The notes below the pieces were generated by a model that searched no databases, was not told where the DNA came from, and saw only the letters and a program-made list of their open reading frames with translations. The position numbers and the translations under genes were made by a program. This document shows, in pieces, positions 1-12,139 of a DNA stretch of 64,000 nucleotides (the first letter of the stretch is position 1; the number at the start of each line of letters is the position of its first letter). Source of the stretch: Cercophora sp. LCS_1 (Eukaryota; Ascomycota; Sordariomycetes; Sordariales; Lasiosphaeriaceae); assembly GCA_036250225.1 (NCBI GenBank), contig JAPZLL010000010.1:1054001-1118000 (forward strand). The letters run 5' to 3'.

Positions 1-3000
1 CCCGCAGCAGCCGCTCAACGACACCCTCGCCGGGTCTCTTTGAGTTTTCGATCCCTCCCACACGTCTTGCCGACATCGTTCAATACAAGCGATTAGGAGA
101 GTTCCGAGCGCTCGGTACCCTTGATTGGGTTGCCAAACTCTTGCATACAAACCTCAAGGCCGGCCTGGACCCGAAAGGGCTACCAGCAAGCGATCCCGAA
201 ATCGGCGAGCTGTTACACATTGACCCTCTGTTACACGCTGAGAGGATACGGGTATATGGATCGAATGGGATACCAGAACAGAAACCCAAAAGCTTTGGGC
301 GCCATGTCCTGGAGAGCCTGGGAGACCAGACGCTGGTGGTTTTCATGGGGATCCTCGCCCTCCAATTTGGAGCCGGCCTGCACAAGATTTGGACATCATC
401 TGGACAAGCTGTCGACGAGTTGGTGCAAAACTCGGTCCTCTTTGCTAGTGTATTGGGGATTGTTGTTTGCGACTCTGCTGCGCAATACGAGCAGGCAAGA
501 CAGTTTGCGCGCCTAGCAAACGACGTTAGCATCATCTTCTCCCCGTGCCTTGTCTCACAAGCTCACATCGCTTCAGGGGAACCGTCGGTTCGTTAATGCA
601 GTTCGCGGTGGCCAATCCATCATGGTGTCTATCACAGACATTGTCGTTGGGGACGTCCTTCGTCTGAAGCCTGGCGACATCGTTCCCGCCGACGGCGTCT
701 TGATCTGCGGCGACAACATCACATGCGACGAGAGCTTGCTGACTGGGGAATCCAAGCGGATACCAAAGACGCCTGCTAATGGCGGCCGTGAGGATGGTGA
801 CATCTTCATCATTGGAGGTAGCAGAGTCATGGTGGGCACCGGCCTTTACCTTGTTCTGGCCGTCGGCATCAACAGCGTTGCGGGGAGTCTTCAGTCCAAC
901 GTCACGTCGCCAAACGAGCAAGACGAGACCCCGACCGCTTTCGAGACTGATATCCACAACCTGGTCCGTCGCACCACCGGGCTAGCAGTAGCATTCGGCA
1001 TTACATACTTCCTCATTCTTCTCTTCAACGTTCCCGGGATCGGTTCGGGTGGTCTCAGCTACCTGCACATCTCGAACAGCCTCTTATCGGCTATTTCCTT
1101 GCTCGTCATGGCCGTCCCGGAGGGGCTACCACTCGCCATCACGCTGGCGCGCTGCATCGCCATGGCGAAGATGGCCAGGAATGACAATATCCATGTCAGG
1201 ACTCATTCGGCATGCGAGACGATGGGCCGCATTACCGCCCTGTGCTGTGACAAGACAGGGACACTCACAACCAACAAAATGAGCGTCACGGCCGGCTTGA
1301 TCGGGACCAGCTGCCTCTTTTCTCGCCCACACGATGCGTCCTCAATGGCCAAATCCCTCTCGCCAGAGCTGCGGCAACTTCTGGTCGACTCCATCGCCGG
1401 CAATACCACGGCCTTTCTCAGTGACAAAGGTGGTCTTTTGCGCTTCCGCGGTTCTTCTACTGAAGTTGCCATGTTGGATTTTGCACAAGAACGGCTAGGA
1501 ATGGCGGTGGGCGACTACGAGCAGATCAGAGCACATTTCCAGGAAGCACTGCCCTTTGACTCGCGGAGGAAGTACATGGCGTCGGTCAAGAGAATGGACA
1601 ATGGGCTGTTTCGCCTTTTTGTCAAGGGAGCAAGCAGCGTGCTATTGGAGAGAAGCTTTGGCGTTGTGGTCGACGCGGCAGAAATAAGCGAAGAAACGAT
1701 GACCCAGGAACAGCGCAAGGTGGTTGTGGCCATGATCGATGCCTTGTCGTCCAGGTCTCTGCGCACTCTCGGGGTGGCCTACCGCGACTTCGCGTTGTGG
1801 CCGCCCTCCGACATGGACTTGGACGCCGACAAACATGAATATCTAGACGGAATCTGTCGAGATCTTACCCTCATTGGTGTCTTTGGGGTTCAGGATCCAC
1901 TGCGTGACGGTGTCGTGGAGTGCATCAAAGAGCTCAGAGGCGCGGGCATTGCCGTCAAGATGGTCACAGGTGACAGCGTTGAGACAGCGAAAGCCGTGGC
2001 AGCTGACTGCGGGATCTTGACGGTGGGCGGTGTGGCAATGGATGGCGCAGAGTTCAGGGGCTTGTCCTCGCTGGCAAGAAGACAGGTTCTTCCAGTGTTG
2101 CAGGTCCTCGCAAGGTCGACGCCTGAGGACAAGCGGCAGTTGGTGACGGCACTTAAAGACCTCGATCACACGGTGGCTGTAACAGGTGACGGAACCAACG
2201 ATGGGCCGGCGTTGAGAAGCGCCGATGTTGGTATCGCCATGGGGTCGGGAACCGAGGTTGCCAAGGTGGCGTCTGACATTGTGCTCAACGACAACAACTT
2301 TTCGTCCATCAAGACACTTGTCGCGTGGGGACGAAACACGAGAGACAATGTCAGGAAATTCATCCAGGTGAGGATACCGCATCTCTCGGACCTACAGAAC
2401 TAACTCTCAACCAGTTCCAAATCACGACCAACATCATGGGCGTCGTGCTCTCGCTTGTTTGCGGGCTACGAGGTATTGACAAGGCTTTACTTACACCAGG
2501 CCAAATGCTCTGGGTCAACCTGATCATGGATGCCCTGGCGTCTTTGGCCTTGACAACAGACAACCCCAGCTCGAAAGTGTTGCATCGGACACCGGAACCC
2601 GAGTCAGCCTGGCTGCTCCCTCACCCTGTTCTCAAGATGATCGCTGGACAGGCAGCGTATCAGATTACCGTCGTCGGATGGCTGTGGTCGTGTGGAGGCA
2701 GCGATAGCCATCGGCTTCAGTTCATCTTCAACACGTTCGTCTTTCTCAACTTCTTCAACCTCTTCAAGTGAGTTCCTCTGTGATAGCAAGGAGCGCTGGC
2801 TAACCCCGACAGCAACCGCCGGATCGATGATGCGCCCAACATTTTCGAGCGAATCCACGAGAATAACTTTTTCATGGGCGTGACCACATTTATCCTCGTT
2901 TCCCAGGTCGTAGCGGTGCAGTACCAAGACGCGCTGACCGCGGAAGAATGGACTTGGTCTGTTGTGATAGGACTGACATGCATCCCCGTGGGCTGGATCA

Positions 3001-3176
3001 TTCGCAGCGTACCAACTGATGCTATCGTCGCCGTTTTTGCATCCGACGGTTACCGGGACGGCACCGAGGACGAACCGGCGGTGCTCGAGGCCGGTCTTCT
3101 TTCGGAGAGCCCATCCGAGCCGGATGAGAGGACGTCTCTGCTACATTCCGGCACTACCACGGTTCGATATGGCTGA
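1..3176 (+). CDS. PMCA-type (P2B) Ca2+-transporting ATPase, 5'-truncated by window
   Basis: Exports or sequesters Ca2+ using ATP; fungal members sit in the vacuolar, ER or plasma membrane. The readable gene is join(<3..524, 577..2367, 2415..2767, 2813..3176), with three introns of 45-52 bp. Seen: actuator LTGES motif near 735-760; M4 signature PEGLPLA near 1115-1135; phosphorylation motif CDKTGTLT with the Asp codon at 1249; hinge motif GDGTNDGPALRSADVG near 2185-2235; C-terminal membrane segments in the last two exons; and a soluble acidic tail ending TSLLHSGTTTVRYG. The splice joins restore family-consistent sequence (QFARLAND/GNRRFV; RKFIQ/FQITTN; FNLFN/NRRIDD). The N-terminus lies outside the window. 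The C-terminal tail after the last membrane segment is short, and I see no obvious calmodulin-binding helix there. Family certain; organelle not determinable here. Confidence 0.93.
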
Positions 3177-3530
3177 AGAATTGATCGCCGGAGCCGTTCG
3201 GAAATACGACCGTGGCGCATCGAAGCGCTGATGCGGAAGGATTTCGTGTCATGACGGACGCGAAATGCCGAGACGCGAGGTGGAGGCGAACCGCGAAACC
3301 ACGTGACGCGGGGGTGGCTGGACAGGATGACAGGTACGGAATTACATCCTATTGGCAGAATTGTTGCTGATCTTCACAGAGCCATTGACGACGCGGTGTG
3401 TAACATGGCTTATCGGCAGAGATCCTTCGACAAGCAGGCACCGGCATGGGATGGGATGGGCCTGGCGCTCATAAAGGGCGGTTCTCTCGAGTCCTGTCCG
3501 CCACGAACACAGCTCCATCCCCAACCCATC
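3177..3530. other. Intergenic, 354 bp
   Basis: Short spacer between the calcium pump and the GST-fold gene. The reading frame of the downstream gene stays open up to 3303, but the upstream codons look like leader sequence. No other feature seen. Confidence 0.5.
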
Positions 3531-4343
3531 ATGACCAACATGTCACTCAAGTCGCTTCCACAGCTCACCCTCTACCGTGGCTTTGCCGTCGTCGGCTGCC
3601 ACGTGTGGTCACCATTCGTCAACAAGCTCGAGACTCGTCTCCGGATCGCCGGGGTCTCCTATCGGGTCGAGGCTGGGTCGATGCGAGAAGCTCCTCGCGG
3701 CAAGATCCCCTACGTCGCCATCCAGGATGACGCGGGAAGTGAGCTTCTTGGGGACACGACCCTCATCATACGCCGACTTATCGACGACAAGGTGCTTCCA
3801 GACCTCAGTGCCTCCTTGACACCAAGCCAGCGCGCCCAAGACCTTGCTATTCGTGCCTTACTGGAGGACAAACTATGTCCCTTCCTCACCCGCGAACGCT
3901 GGATTGACAACTACTACACCATGCGCGCCGGTGCCCTCGCCGCTCTGCCATATCTCGCTCAGCTCGTGGTCGGGCCCCTTGCCTACCACGGCGTTACTCG
4001 CACGCTATACGGCCAAGGGGCTGGCCGCTTCACCGACGCAGAGGCTCGGGAGTTTAAGCGCGAGGTCTGGGACAGTCTGGCAGCCATCCTCACTGAGGTA
4101 CGCAATGGCGATGCCGCTGTGGCTGCTCGGAGGGATGATCCGAGGGCACCGTTCTGGGTTCTTGGAAGGGCGGAGCCGAGCGAGGCGGACGCCACTATCT
4201 ACGGGTTTCTGGCAGCGAGTCTGGTGTGTGATGCAGCACCCGAGACGAGGGAAATGGTGGGAGGGTTTCCTGTCTTGATGGACTACGCGGCGAGGATCCG
4301 GGATAAGTGGTTTGCGGATTACGAGGGGTGGGATGTTGAGTGA
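3531..4343 (+). CDS. GST-fold protein of the FAXC/metaxin type
   Basis: Single-exon protein of 270 residues. The N-terminal third is a thioredoxin-like fold (LTLYRGF, a CHVWSPF segment, then RGKIPYVAI and the LLGDTTLIIRRL helix). The C-terminal half is all helical and ends in the GRAEPSEADATIYGFLA block typical of the GST_C domain of FAXC/metaxin relatives. The frame is open upstream to 3303, but the ATG at 3531 starts directly before the conserved fold; a second ATG at 3540 is equally usable. There is no signal peptide or membrane segment. Family members include Tom37/metaxin and bacterial GST-like proteins; catalytic GST activity cannot be assumed. Family fairly sure; substrate unknown. Confidence 0.75.
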   Translation: MTNMSLKSLPQLTLYRGFAVVGCHVWSPFVNKLETRLRIAGVSYRVEAGSMREAPRGKIPYVAIQDDAGSELLGDTTLIIRRLIDDKVLPDLSASLTPSQRAQDLAIRALLEDKLCPFLTRERWIDNYYTMRAGALAALPYLAQLVVGPLAYHGVTRTLYGQGAGRFTDAEAREFKREVWDSLAAILTEVRNGDAAVAARRDDPRAPFWVLGRAEPSEADATIYGFLAASLVCDAAPETREMVGGFPVLMDYAARIRDKWFADYEGWDVE

Positions 4344-4571
4344 AGTCTTGACCATTGACTTGGAGCGCACTTTCTCGGTTCGATTGGCTTTGGCGTCGTT
4401 TGATCTTGGTTATGGGTTCTATAGTTCTGTATCTGTTACTTGTACCGAGTTGGATATGCTGCTCGTAACGAGACGCCCGGAATTTGAATATTAGCTTCGG
4501 CTGCTTTGCACTTAGTATTTCACCTAGCTCTATCGTTATCGCCCTCAATTTTCAATGGTTTGAAATGACAT

Positions 4572-5036
4572 TTACGAAGATCCATCTTCCTTCTCTCTGC
4601 TCCCCTCCTCAATCCACCGCTGCACCAGCCAAAACGCCCTCAGATACGCCGTCGACAGCCCATACTCCTCCTGTCCAACCGCCTGTGCGGCAGCAGCCAT
4701 CTTGCGCATCAGGTATTTCTTCCTCCAGTTGTTTTCAGACGTCGCGTTCCTCGGAGATTCAGACCCAGGCGTCTGAATCTGCCCCTCGTGGCCAACAGCG
4801 ACGAGCATGATCCAGAGGAAGACGCCGGGCATGTGTTTCCACCGTTTGGGGTTGACAGTTTGGATGTGCGTGTAGAGGGTGGATTCGGCGGAGAGAAGGT
4901 CTCTGGTTTTGGAGACGGTGGTGCTTGTGGATATTGCTGTTGTATATAAGAGGGCAGAGAGGTGGATTGTTGTGGTTATTAGGGCGTCTTCGGCTTCTTT
5001 TGGGGATGGGGGGGTTGGCAGCAGTGGGGGCGGTAC

Positions 5037-5082
<46 letters not shown>

Positions 5083-6427
5083 GCTGACGATTGTGAGGGT
5101 GGTGGTGGTGGTGGTGGTGGTCCTGATGATTCTTCCGTTGGTGGAGATGTGGATGAAGAGGAAGTTGGTTTTGGTGATTTTGACGGCGGTGAAGTTTCAA
5201 TGCCGGAAAGGATCGACTTTGCCATGCCCTTCACTTTCGCTCGGGTATCTACGCCGTCTTCGGTAGCCGATGTCGTGATCAGCAGCGTCACGAGGCGGAT
5301 GTCGTCGAGGATTTTGGCCGTCTCCGGCGAAATAGTGAGGAGGTCTTGGAGGTCGAAGAAGGATTTCGGGTGAGAGCGGAGGGGACAGGCGAGAAAGTCG
5401 GAGGGTGTCGGGGTTACGGGTGGGAGGAAGCGTTGCGAGGTCAGGGGGTCTTGAATGCAAAGAGGGGTTTGGAAGCTACAGGCTGTTGCGTAGTCGGCTC
5501 TGTTATCCGTCAGTTGAGTCTGAGACAATGGAGACGAGGGAAATGGAAGGAACAGACAGAATCAATACGGAGAGAAACAGGGGATCATTGAGAGAGCCCA
5601 TTCCTCCCAGACTCTTGATGAGATCACGCAGACCGCGGAGATGCGCCCACATGCTTGTGTCGTCACCCCAAAACCACTCGAGGACCACAATGTGGATGAT
5701 GCAGCGCCAGATGTCGGACCGTTCGTGGGTGCTGGAGATGGCTTTGTTGAGGAGCTTCAGCACACGCGAACGGAGGGCGTACGTCTCGCCTGTGTGCTTG
5801 GGCTGGCGCAATTCGAGAGCCTGGGTCGCCGACGCCATGAGCAGCGCTATGTTGGGAAAGAGAGGAGACTGTAACATCCAGGGGAGCATGAATGTCCGGA
5901 AGACATGGGGTGGTTCAGCGCCATCGATGGAGACGAGATTTGGGCAGACGTAGTCAAGGACTGGTGGCAGTCAGCAAAGATGTATTATTGTGCAATACTT
6001 GAGCGTGCAAGTGACCGTCCTTACAGATATTCATCAACTCAGCGTTTCGTGGCGTATCTTCCAGTCCCACACTTTTCAAACAGTTGATTGCACTCATCAC
6101 ACCGCCTACATTCCGCGGTGGACTCGTTCGTCGAGACGATGACGCTGCATTGTTCTCGACTGCAAACACCAACACCGACTCAACGCTGGGATGCTGCTGT
6201 TTCCGCCGCACCCTGGCAGCTGGCGGAAAAATACACTCAACTGGCGGCCATCGCTTTGAGCAATTGGAGCATTGCGATTGCGGGTCGCTAGCTTTGGGGA
6301 CCACACACTGGACCCCGCGTCAGCCATGTCCGACGGCGTGCAGGTCAGCAGCACAAACCTTTTGTTTGCGCCGTCGGCATTCGGTGCATGTCTTTTGGAG
6401 GCGTGCGTTTTCAACTGGTGGCTGCAT
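4572..6427 (-). CDS. Zn2Cys6 fungal transcription factor with Fungal_trans_2-type domain
   Basis: Proposed gene complement(join(4572..5499, 5558..5960, 6025..6307, 6359..6427)), 560 residues. The first intron splits the zinc cluster: exon 1 supplies CTECRRRKQK and exon 2 starts with the next Cys, giving C-X2-C-X6-C-X11-C-X2-C-X8-C (last part CSNCSKRWPPVEC). The middle exon carries the helical regulatory domain (segment VLEWFWGDDTSMWAHLRGL), and the last exon continues with ADYATACSFQTPLC. Low-complexity poly-Ser, poly-Pro and poly-Thr runs interrupt the C-terminal half. The third intron (5500..5557) is chosen because it restores the family pattern; an alternative donor at the preceding Ser codon is possible. 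The DNA-binding role follows from the family; target genes are unknown. Confidence 0.85.
5033..5122. repeat. Trinucleotide microsatellite (GTT)n followed by (GGT)n
   Basis: An uninterrupted GTT run at about 5038-5083 is followed by a GGT run at about 5099-5121. On the minus strand they encode a poly-Thr stretch (about 15 residues) and a poly-Pro stretch inside the transcription factor. Length polymorphism between strains is likely. Confidence 0.9.
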
Positions 6428-6896
6428 TTTCGCACTTTGGTGGGGAATGGCAATGAGGATGAGATGAATGAGGTCAGAGCAAGCGGTGAAGCGGTGAGAG
6501 CATTTTACGACGAGGAGAGCTGAAGATATTCAGCTCCGGTGAGCGTGTGTGGCTTGGTGTTGAGCCAATCAGGGCTTGAGCATGACGGTTCACTCGGGCC
6601 GACTTTCTTGGTTGCGACGCTGAGGTTGGAAATGATTGTGAGTGTTTCTTGGTACTAGGCAGCGATTTGATGACTTTGGTCCTAAAAAAAAGCGGATTTA
6701 AGGCAATTTTACAACTGAAAGTCTCATCCTGAAAGAGCCACTCATCACTCTTAAATTCACACTCAAACCACTGCCCAAAGACAAAGTGTGGCGGGAGTAC
6801 CCCAATAGACATTATGTATTAAAAACAACTATTCACATGAATTATTGACCATTTCACTCCTCCCATCTGACCCTCGCATCAAGCGCAGTCAACTCT
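6428..6896. other. Intergenic, 469 bp
   Basis: Upstream region of the Zn2Cys6 gene and 3' region of the secreted-protein gene. Contains a short A-run at about 6684-6691. No convincing coding sequence or RNA gene seen. Confidence 0.5.
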
Positions 6897-7677
6897 TTAA
6901 ACAAGGATCTTGTCGACAATCTCACCGAGGCCATCAACGCTGTCAACAATCTCCCCAACCAAGACAACAACGTCACCAACGAGGCCGCCAACGGTCTCCT
7001 TGAGCCCAACAACGATGGTCAAGACAAACTTGACAAGAGGCACAACAATGGTGTCGATGAGGATTAGGAGAGCCTTGATCTCGGCAGCAACAAGGGCGAG
7101 GACATCTACAACATGTTAGCATCGCTGTGTTTCCCGACAAGTGTTCAAACTCACCCTTGGAAAGAGCATCAACCAGCTCGAGGAGAGCCTTGAGGATGAT
7201 GTCCAGAATGGCCTTGACCTCAACGAGCAGCGAAATGACAGCCTTGACTTCGACCTTGGTGATATCAAGCTTGAAGACGAGCGCGAGCAGACGCGAGACG
7301 ACCTTGGTGAGGAGGACCTTGACGTGGGCCTTGAGTCCCTTGATGGCCTTGAGGAGAGCATCGACGTCAACATCAACCTCGGCAACGATATCCTGAATCA
7401 GCTCAATATCGCCCTCAACAAGGACCTTGACATCGACGACAACGACTGTGACATCCTTGATGGCCTTGGAGATCTTGGTCTCGGGCTCGGAAACCTCGTC
7501 GTCGACCGAGCTGGGTGTGTATGCGGATGTGGCGGTGGGAGCATAGGAGACGGATGTGTGCGTGGGCGTGGGCTTGGAGACGGCAACGCTAGAGTGGGTG
7601 TGGGAGGGAGAGTTGTGAGGAGCAGCGAGGGAGAGGGCGGCAAGGCCGGCAAAGATGGCGGTGGTGAAGAACTTCAT
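6897..7677 (-). CDS. Small secreted protein, hydrophobic-heptad helical, function unknown
   Basis: Gene complement(join(6897..7105, 7155..7677)), 243 residues. The N-terminus MKFFTTAIFAGLAALSLAAP is a clear signal peptide. A short His/Ser/Thr linker follows, then nearly 200 residues built of V/L/I alternating with K/D/E (for example VVVVDVKVLVEGDIELIQDI), as expected for long amphipathic helices. The mature protein has no cysteine. The 49-bp intron has a canonical GTGAGT donor, and splicing continues the helical pattern to IVDKILV and stop. A TATA-like element lies about 175 bp upstream. I do not recognise a named family; a secreted, surface-active or wall-associated protein is possible but unproven. 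Confidence 0.75.
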
Positions 7678-9373
7678 TGTGAAAATGGTTGAATGATTGA
7701 CGTTGTGTCGGTATTATTTGTGTGTTGTCTGAAAGAACGTGGTGTAGTTGGATTGGCAATGTCTCAAAAGAATGACTGATAAACGATGGTGTGATTAGAT
7801 GGCTGGATGATGAGAGAAGAGACATTGATGATCGGGGAAGTTTGTTAGATATATATACAGATTTCCGACCCCTTTCTCTGCCAGCCAGAGTCGCGTTGAC
7901 CATCACCACGTCATCACACCAGACCGCACTCCTGGAATCCCAACCGCTGGTGATTGTTTCTCACGCATCCCGCGCAGATCTCAATGTGTGGATGCCAAGT
8001 CCTCCTCACAACTAGATCGCCGGCCTTATTCCACGGCTCCTTGGCGGTGCACCAACTCCCGCCAAGTGCCGGGTGCCGGGTGCCGGCGCATTCTCTCAGC
8101 ATCTTCAACTTCAACCCTCTGGCGTGCGTCAGCCAGCAATCCACCAAATTTCCTCATCATCAGTGTTTCCTTTTTTTTTTCTTTTCCCTTTGTGTGTCTT
8201 TCTTCAGCTTCATCAAAACCACCACCAAAACATTCCACCATCGCAAGCCACAACCACCCCGTGGGGTCACCGCCAAGCCCTGTCTCCCAAGCCCATGTCA
8301 TGTTTCAGCCCTTTAGCGTCCGACGATCTTCCCGCGATCGCGAACCCACATCTTGTGTATGCGGGATACCCCCGTATCTCTTGACATAACGACCCCCCAA
8401 AGGCAATGTTATCTCCCAAGAAAACACCAAGATGTCCCCACGACGATCCATCACCCAAAATCAACAAATTGTCCCTTTGCTGACCTCCATTTCATGGCAG
8501 ATGACAGCGCGAATACGAACCAGACAAGACGATGAAAACAAGCAAGAGGATGGATGCAAAAGCAAGGAGAACAAAAGAAAACAACCGCAGCTGCAGATGA
8601 CGGAACCTCCCAGACCCCAAGACCCCCAGAAAAAAAGAAAGAAAAAAAAGCAAAGCCCAACGACGCCAAAAGAAAAAAAAAAAAAAAGGGACCGTTTCGT
8701 TTCTCAGCCACCGATCGTCTTTTCACCTAGCCGTTCAGTGCCGCTTTGCCAGCCACTGACGGCATGTCCTGAAAGCGTTATCTTGTCAGGGTCTGACCAG
8801 AGACCCCTTCACTCAACGCCGCCATGCGATGTGGCTCACGATCGCCGGTGTCATCTGAATGCTGACGCGTCGGTCCCCCTTTTGCTTAGGCCGGCCATAC
8901 CTATCTCTCCAGTGAGCCCGCCCAAACCGATCTTCGCCAGAGTTAATATCTGACCGCTGCTCGGATTTGCGGACAGGGTATCCTACCAAGTTTCTATCCT
9001 TGCGTCCAGCTCCCTGGGCAGACACTAGGTAGGCACGGTCGAATTCTCGCTGTTTTTCAACAACTTGTCGGTATCCCATCCCTGGGTGGGCTGTGTTGAC
9101 CGAATTCTGTTCTGTCAGCTGGGATGGAGGACGAACATCATGATCAACATTCGGGTTGATGTTGTCTTGGTTGCTGACGGCAGGGTGTTATCCAAGTTTT
9201 TTGCCTTGTTCACCGAGATTGACTGCCGGGATATCAGACACATCGCCTTATTACCGTCATCACATCTCTCCAAATCGACTGACATCACAAAAAAAAAGAA
9301 TATTTACGCTCTATCGCGACATTAGATAGATACATTCCTAAAAAGAACGACGTTCATTCATAATTCTTCTCTT
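7678..9373. other. Intergenic, about 1.7 kb
   Basis: Promoter and 5' UTR of the secreted-protein gene on the left and 3' flank of the subtilase on the right. Contains A-runs near 8630-8690 and a T-run near 8169-8179. Open frames here are short and not protein-like. No RNA gene recognised. Confidence 0.5.
7847..7858 (-). promoter_or_regulatory. TATA-like element of the secreted-protein gene
   Basis: The alternating run AGATATATATAC lies about 175 bp upstream of the minus-strand start codon at 7677, with no other TATA-like element close by. Positional inference only. Confidence 0.45.
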
Positions 9374-12139
9374 TCACTTTTGTCCAGCCGTCCTCCCCTT
9401 GATCCGCACGCTCCTCCTCTTCCCCGCCGGCGCCGCCGCATACGTAATCTTGAAGCTCTGCGTCTCGGCAACATCGTAGTCGTCGGCATTGTTCTCGTTG
9501 CCGTTGACCCTCAGCGCCTTGAGCACAATCTTGTACTTGCCGGCCGGCGCATATGTGCCGTCGGCCAAGAGACCTGTCCACGTCTGCCTGGCAACGTCGC
9601 CAGCAGGGTTTCTGGGGTTCCACAGACCGGGGAACTCCTCAACCTGGCCAATCGTCTTGGTACCGAGCACGACGGTCGTCTTCTTGGCCACCGACGAGCA
9701 GTTGCTGAGAGGGACAACGTCGGCGCGTACGAGACGGCTGCCGAAGTTGAGGCGGAAGACGACCCTGGGGATGCCAGTGCGGGTCTGCGTTGTGTTGGCA
9801 AACCCGGGAGCGGGCAGCGTGAACGTCTCGTTGTTGCCAATGCGGGCGTTGGTCGAGTCAGTGGAGCGCGCAATCCAGCCACCGTCGGGGAGGAGCGTCT
9901 TGACCGACTTGAGGCTGCCAATGACACCAATGTAGGGGAGGGCAAGAGGAGTGCTGCTGTCGCTGCCGAGGATGGTGATGTAGCCCGAGTAGACGGGAAG
10001 ACGGGTGGCATCCAGACCGCTGGGGGGCGTGACGGTCACCGTGATGATCTTGCGCTGGCCGGCGGGGATGGTGAAGCGCTCGGTCGAGAACTTGAGCGTG
10101 GCATACTGCTCGACGAGCTGCATGGGGAAGGTGGCCGGGAGACCGCCAGCCGCCGAGAATGTGTAGCCGGTAGCGGCGCCGTTGTTGCCGAGCGTGTAGG
10201 TAATGTCCTTGGTGCCGGTGTTGGAGATGGTAAACTGCTTGGTGCCCTGAAAGAAGTCGGTGTCCTGGAACGACAGGCTCGACGTGTTGAGGAGCGTGGT
10301 GGCGTAGGCGGCATCGTAAGCCTGCACAATACCGGCGCCCTGCTGGGGAACAGGGGCGAGCAGAGAGCTGTTGGCCGACCCAGCACCGGCCTTGAACAGG
10401 ATCTGGCGCGAGGTAGCCGACAGCACGTTCTCCAAAGTCTTGGGGTCCTTGGTGCCGCGGACATTGATGACAAGGGCGTAGATGGCGGCAACGAGCGGGC
10501 ATGACATGGAAGTTCCCGAGAGGACACCATACGAGCCCAGGGCACGGGGGTAGGTCGACAGAATCAGACCACCCGGAGCGGAGAACTGCGGCTTCAGGTC
10601 CACCTCAAAGGTAGGGCCCCAGCTGGAGAAGGTGCTGACGAAGCCGGGCGTTTCGGCATTCTCAAAGTTGGCAATCACCTTGGGTGCTGTCTGGGGGTTG
10701 GGGAGCGTCACCACGACGTTCTTACCGGCCTCGAGATCCTTGACCCATGTGGCACCCTGCTGCGAGGTGACCATGGCGACCGCCATAGCTCCGGTCACTG
10801 GCGCTGTGATGGAGGTAGTGCCGGCAATGTTGTTGTAAACAAGCACGTGCTTGGCGCCCTTGTTGATGGCGTTCTGCACCTTTTGCGCAAATGTGCAGTT
10901 TCCGCGGCGGACCAGCACGATCTTGCCCTGGAGGCTGGGCGTCGAGGCGGGATAAGGGTCGCAGCCATTGCTGGGGTCGCTGACGTCGAAGTTGACAGAC
11001 CACAACGGGAGCGTGACAGGGGCCCAGGTGTCGAAATCACCACTGGGAGTGAACCCGTAGGATGCGGGCGCGTTGTCAACAGTGTAGGAAGCGTTGGAGA
11101 GCAGGGCGGGAGCAAGCGTGTTGTCAACGGATCCAATAGCGGTGACACCCCGGCCATTGGCAGCGGTCGAGGCGTAGAACAGACCAGAGCTGCCGTCGTT
11201 TCCGGCAGACACGACGCAAGGCACCCCGTTGGCGACAATACGTGAAACCACAGTCGCCCAGCCGTCATCAGCCCAGCCCGAAGGACCACCAATGGAGGCC
11301 GTGATGATGTCACTGCCCGCCTCGTAGGCCTGGAGATACGCGTCAATCAGCACGTCGTTGCTGACATCGCCCTGGCAGCCAAAGACACGGTACGCTCCGA
11401 GCTCGACGCCCTGGGCACCGCCAATGATGCCGTAGGGGTTGTTGTTCTGCGCCGCAATGATTCCAGCGACGTGTGTGCCGTGTCCGTTGCAGTTGTCGGT
11501 TGGGTCGTTGTCCGGCACCGGCGTGTTCTGGCCATTGTAGCCGTCGCCAACAAGATCACGGCCGTATGAGACCAGGCAGTTCCTGCCAAAGCATCCACCA
11601 AGCGCCGGGTGGCCCCAGTCAATCTAAGACCTCTTGTCAGCCCATGGCAACCGTCACATTCTGATTCAACTTACACCCGTGTCGACTACGCCAATCTTGA
11701 TCCCCTTTCCGGTGACACCGGCATCACGCAGCTTGTTCACCTGCGTCATAAGATGTGTCGTGAAGAGATCTGTCTCGTTGGCCTGGCGTTTCTTGAGGAG
11801 CGGCGCGGCGGCGAGCGCGGCATTGCCTGTCGAGTGCACAATGTGCTGCGGGGACGCATATCGCTTGACGGGCCACACATTCTTGACCTTGGGGCTTGCT
11901 GCCACCCTCATGACCGCCTTCTCGGCCTGCTCAGCGTCAGAGAACTGGATGGACGCGCCCTTGAAGAGCTTGAACCGCAGCTCCTTGCGCAGGGACGCAT
12001 CGTCAATCGAGTTGACAAACGAATTGGTGTCGACGTCGTCCTCATACTCGACAATGTACGCGCCAGGTACCGTCTCCGGGGCCTTGAGCTCGAGCGCGCT
12101 CGCCACAGCGGCGGCGAACAGCGCGGTAACGAAACGCAT
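9374..12139 (-). CDS. Secreted subtilisin-family serine endopeptidase (S8) with PA insert
   Basis: Gene complement(join(9374..11623, 11675..12139)), 904 residues, one 51-bp intron falling just after the catalytic Asp. Signal peptide MRFVTALFAAAVASA, then an inhibitor I9-like propeptide (PGAYIVEYEDD) ending near a KKR site. The catalytic triad is Asp153 (GVVDTG), His203 (NGHGTHVAG) and Ser527 (SGTSMSCPLVAA). Between His and Ser sits a protease-associated domain (GKIVLVRRGNCTFAQK), and after Ser an Fn3-like/beta-sandwich domain (SYTLGNNG... region replaced here by ITYTLGNNGAATGY) as in pyrolysin/vpr-type subtilases. Secreted proteolysis for nutrition or host interaction is expected from the family. 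All catalytic residues are present. Substrate unknown. Confidence 0.93.

Noticed and set aside
9380..10504. 374-codon plus-strand open frame opposite the subtilase
   Set aside because: Antisense shadow of a GC-rich coding exon; no domain, and the minus strand carries the full S8 triad.
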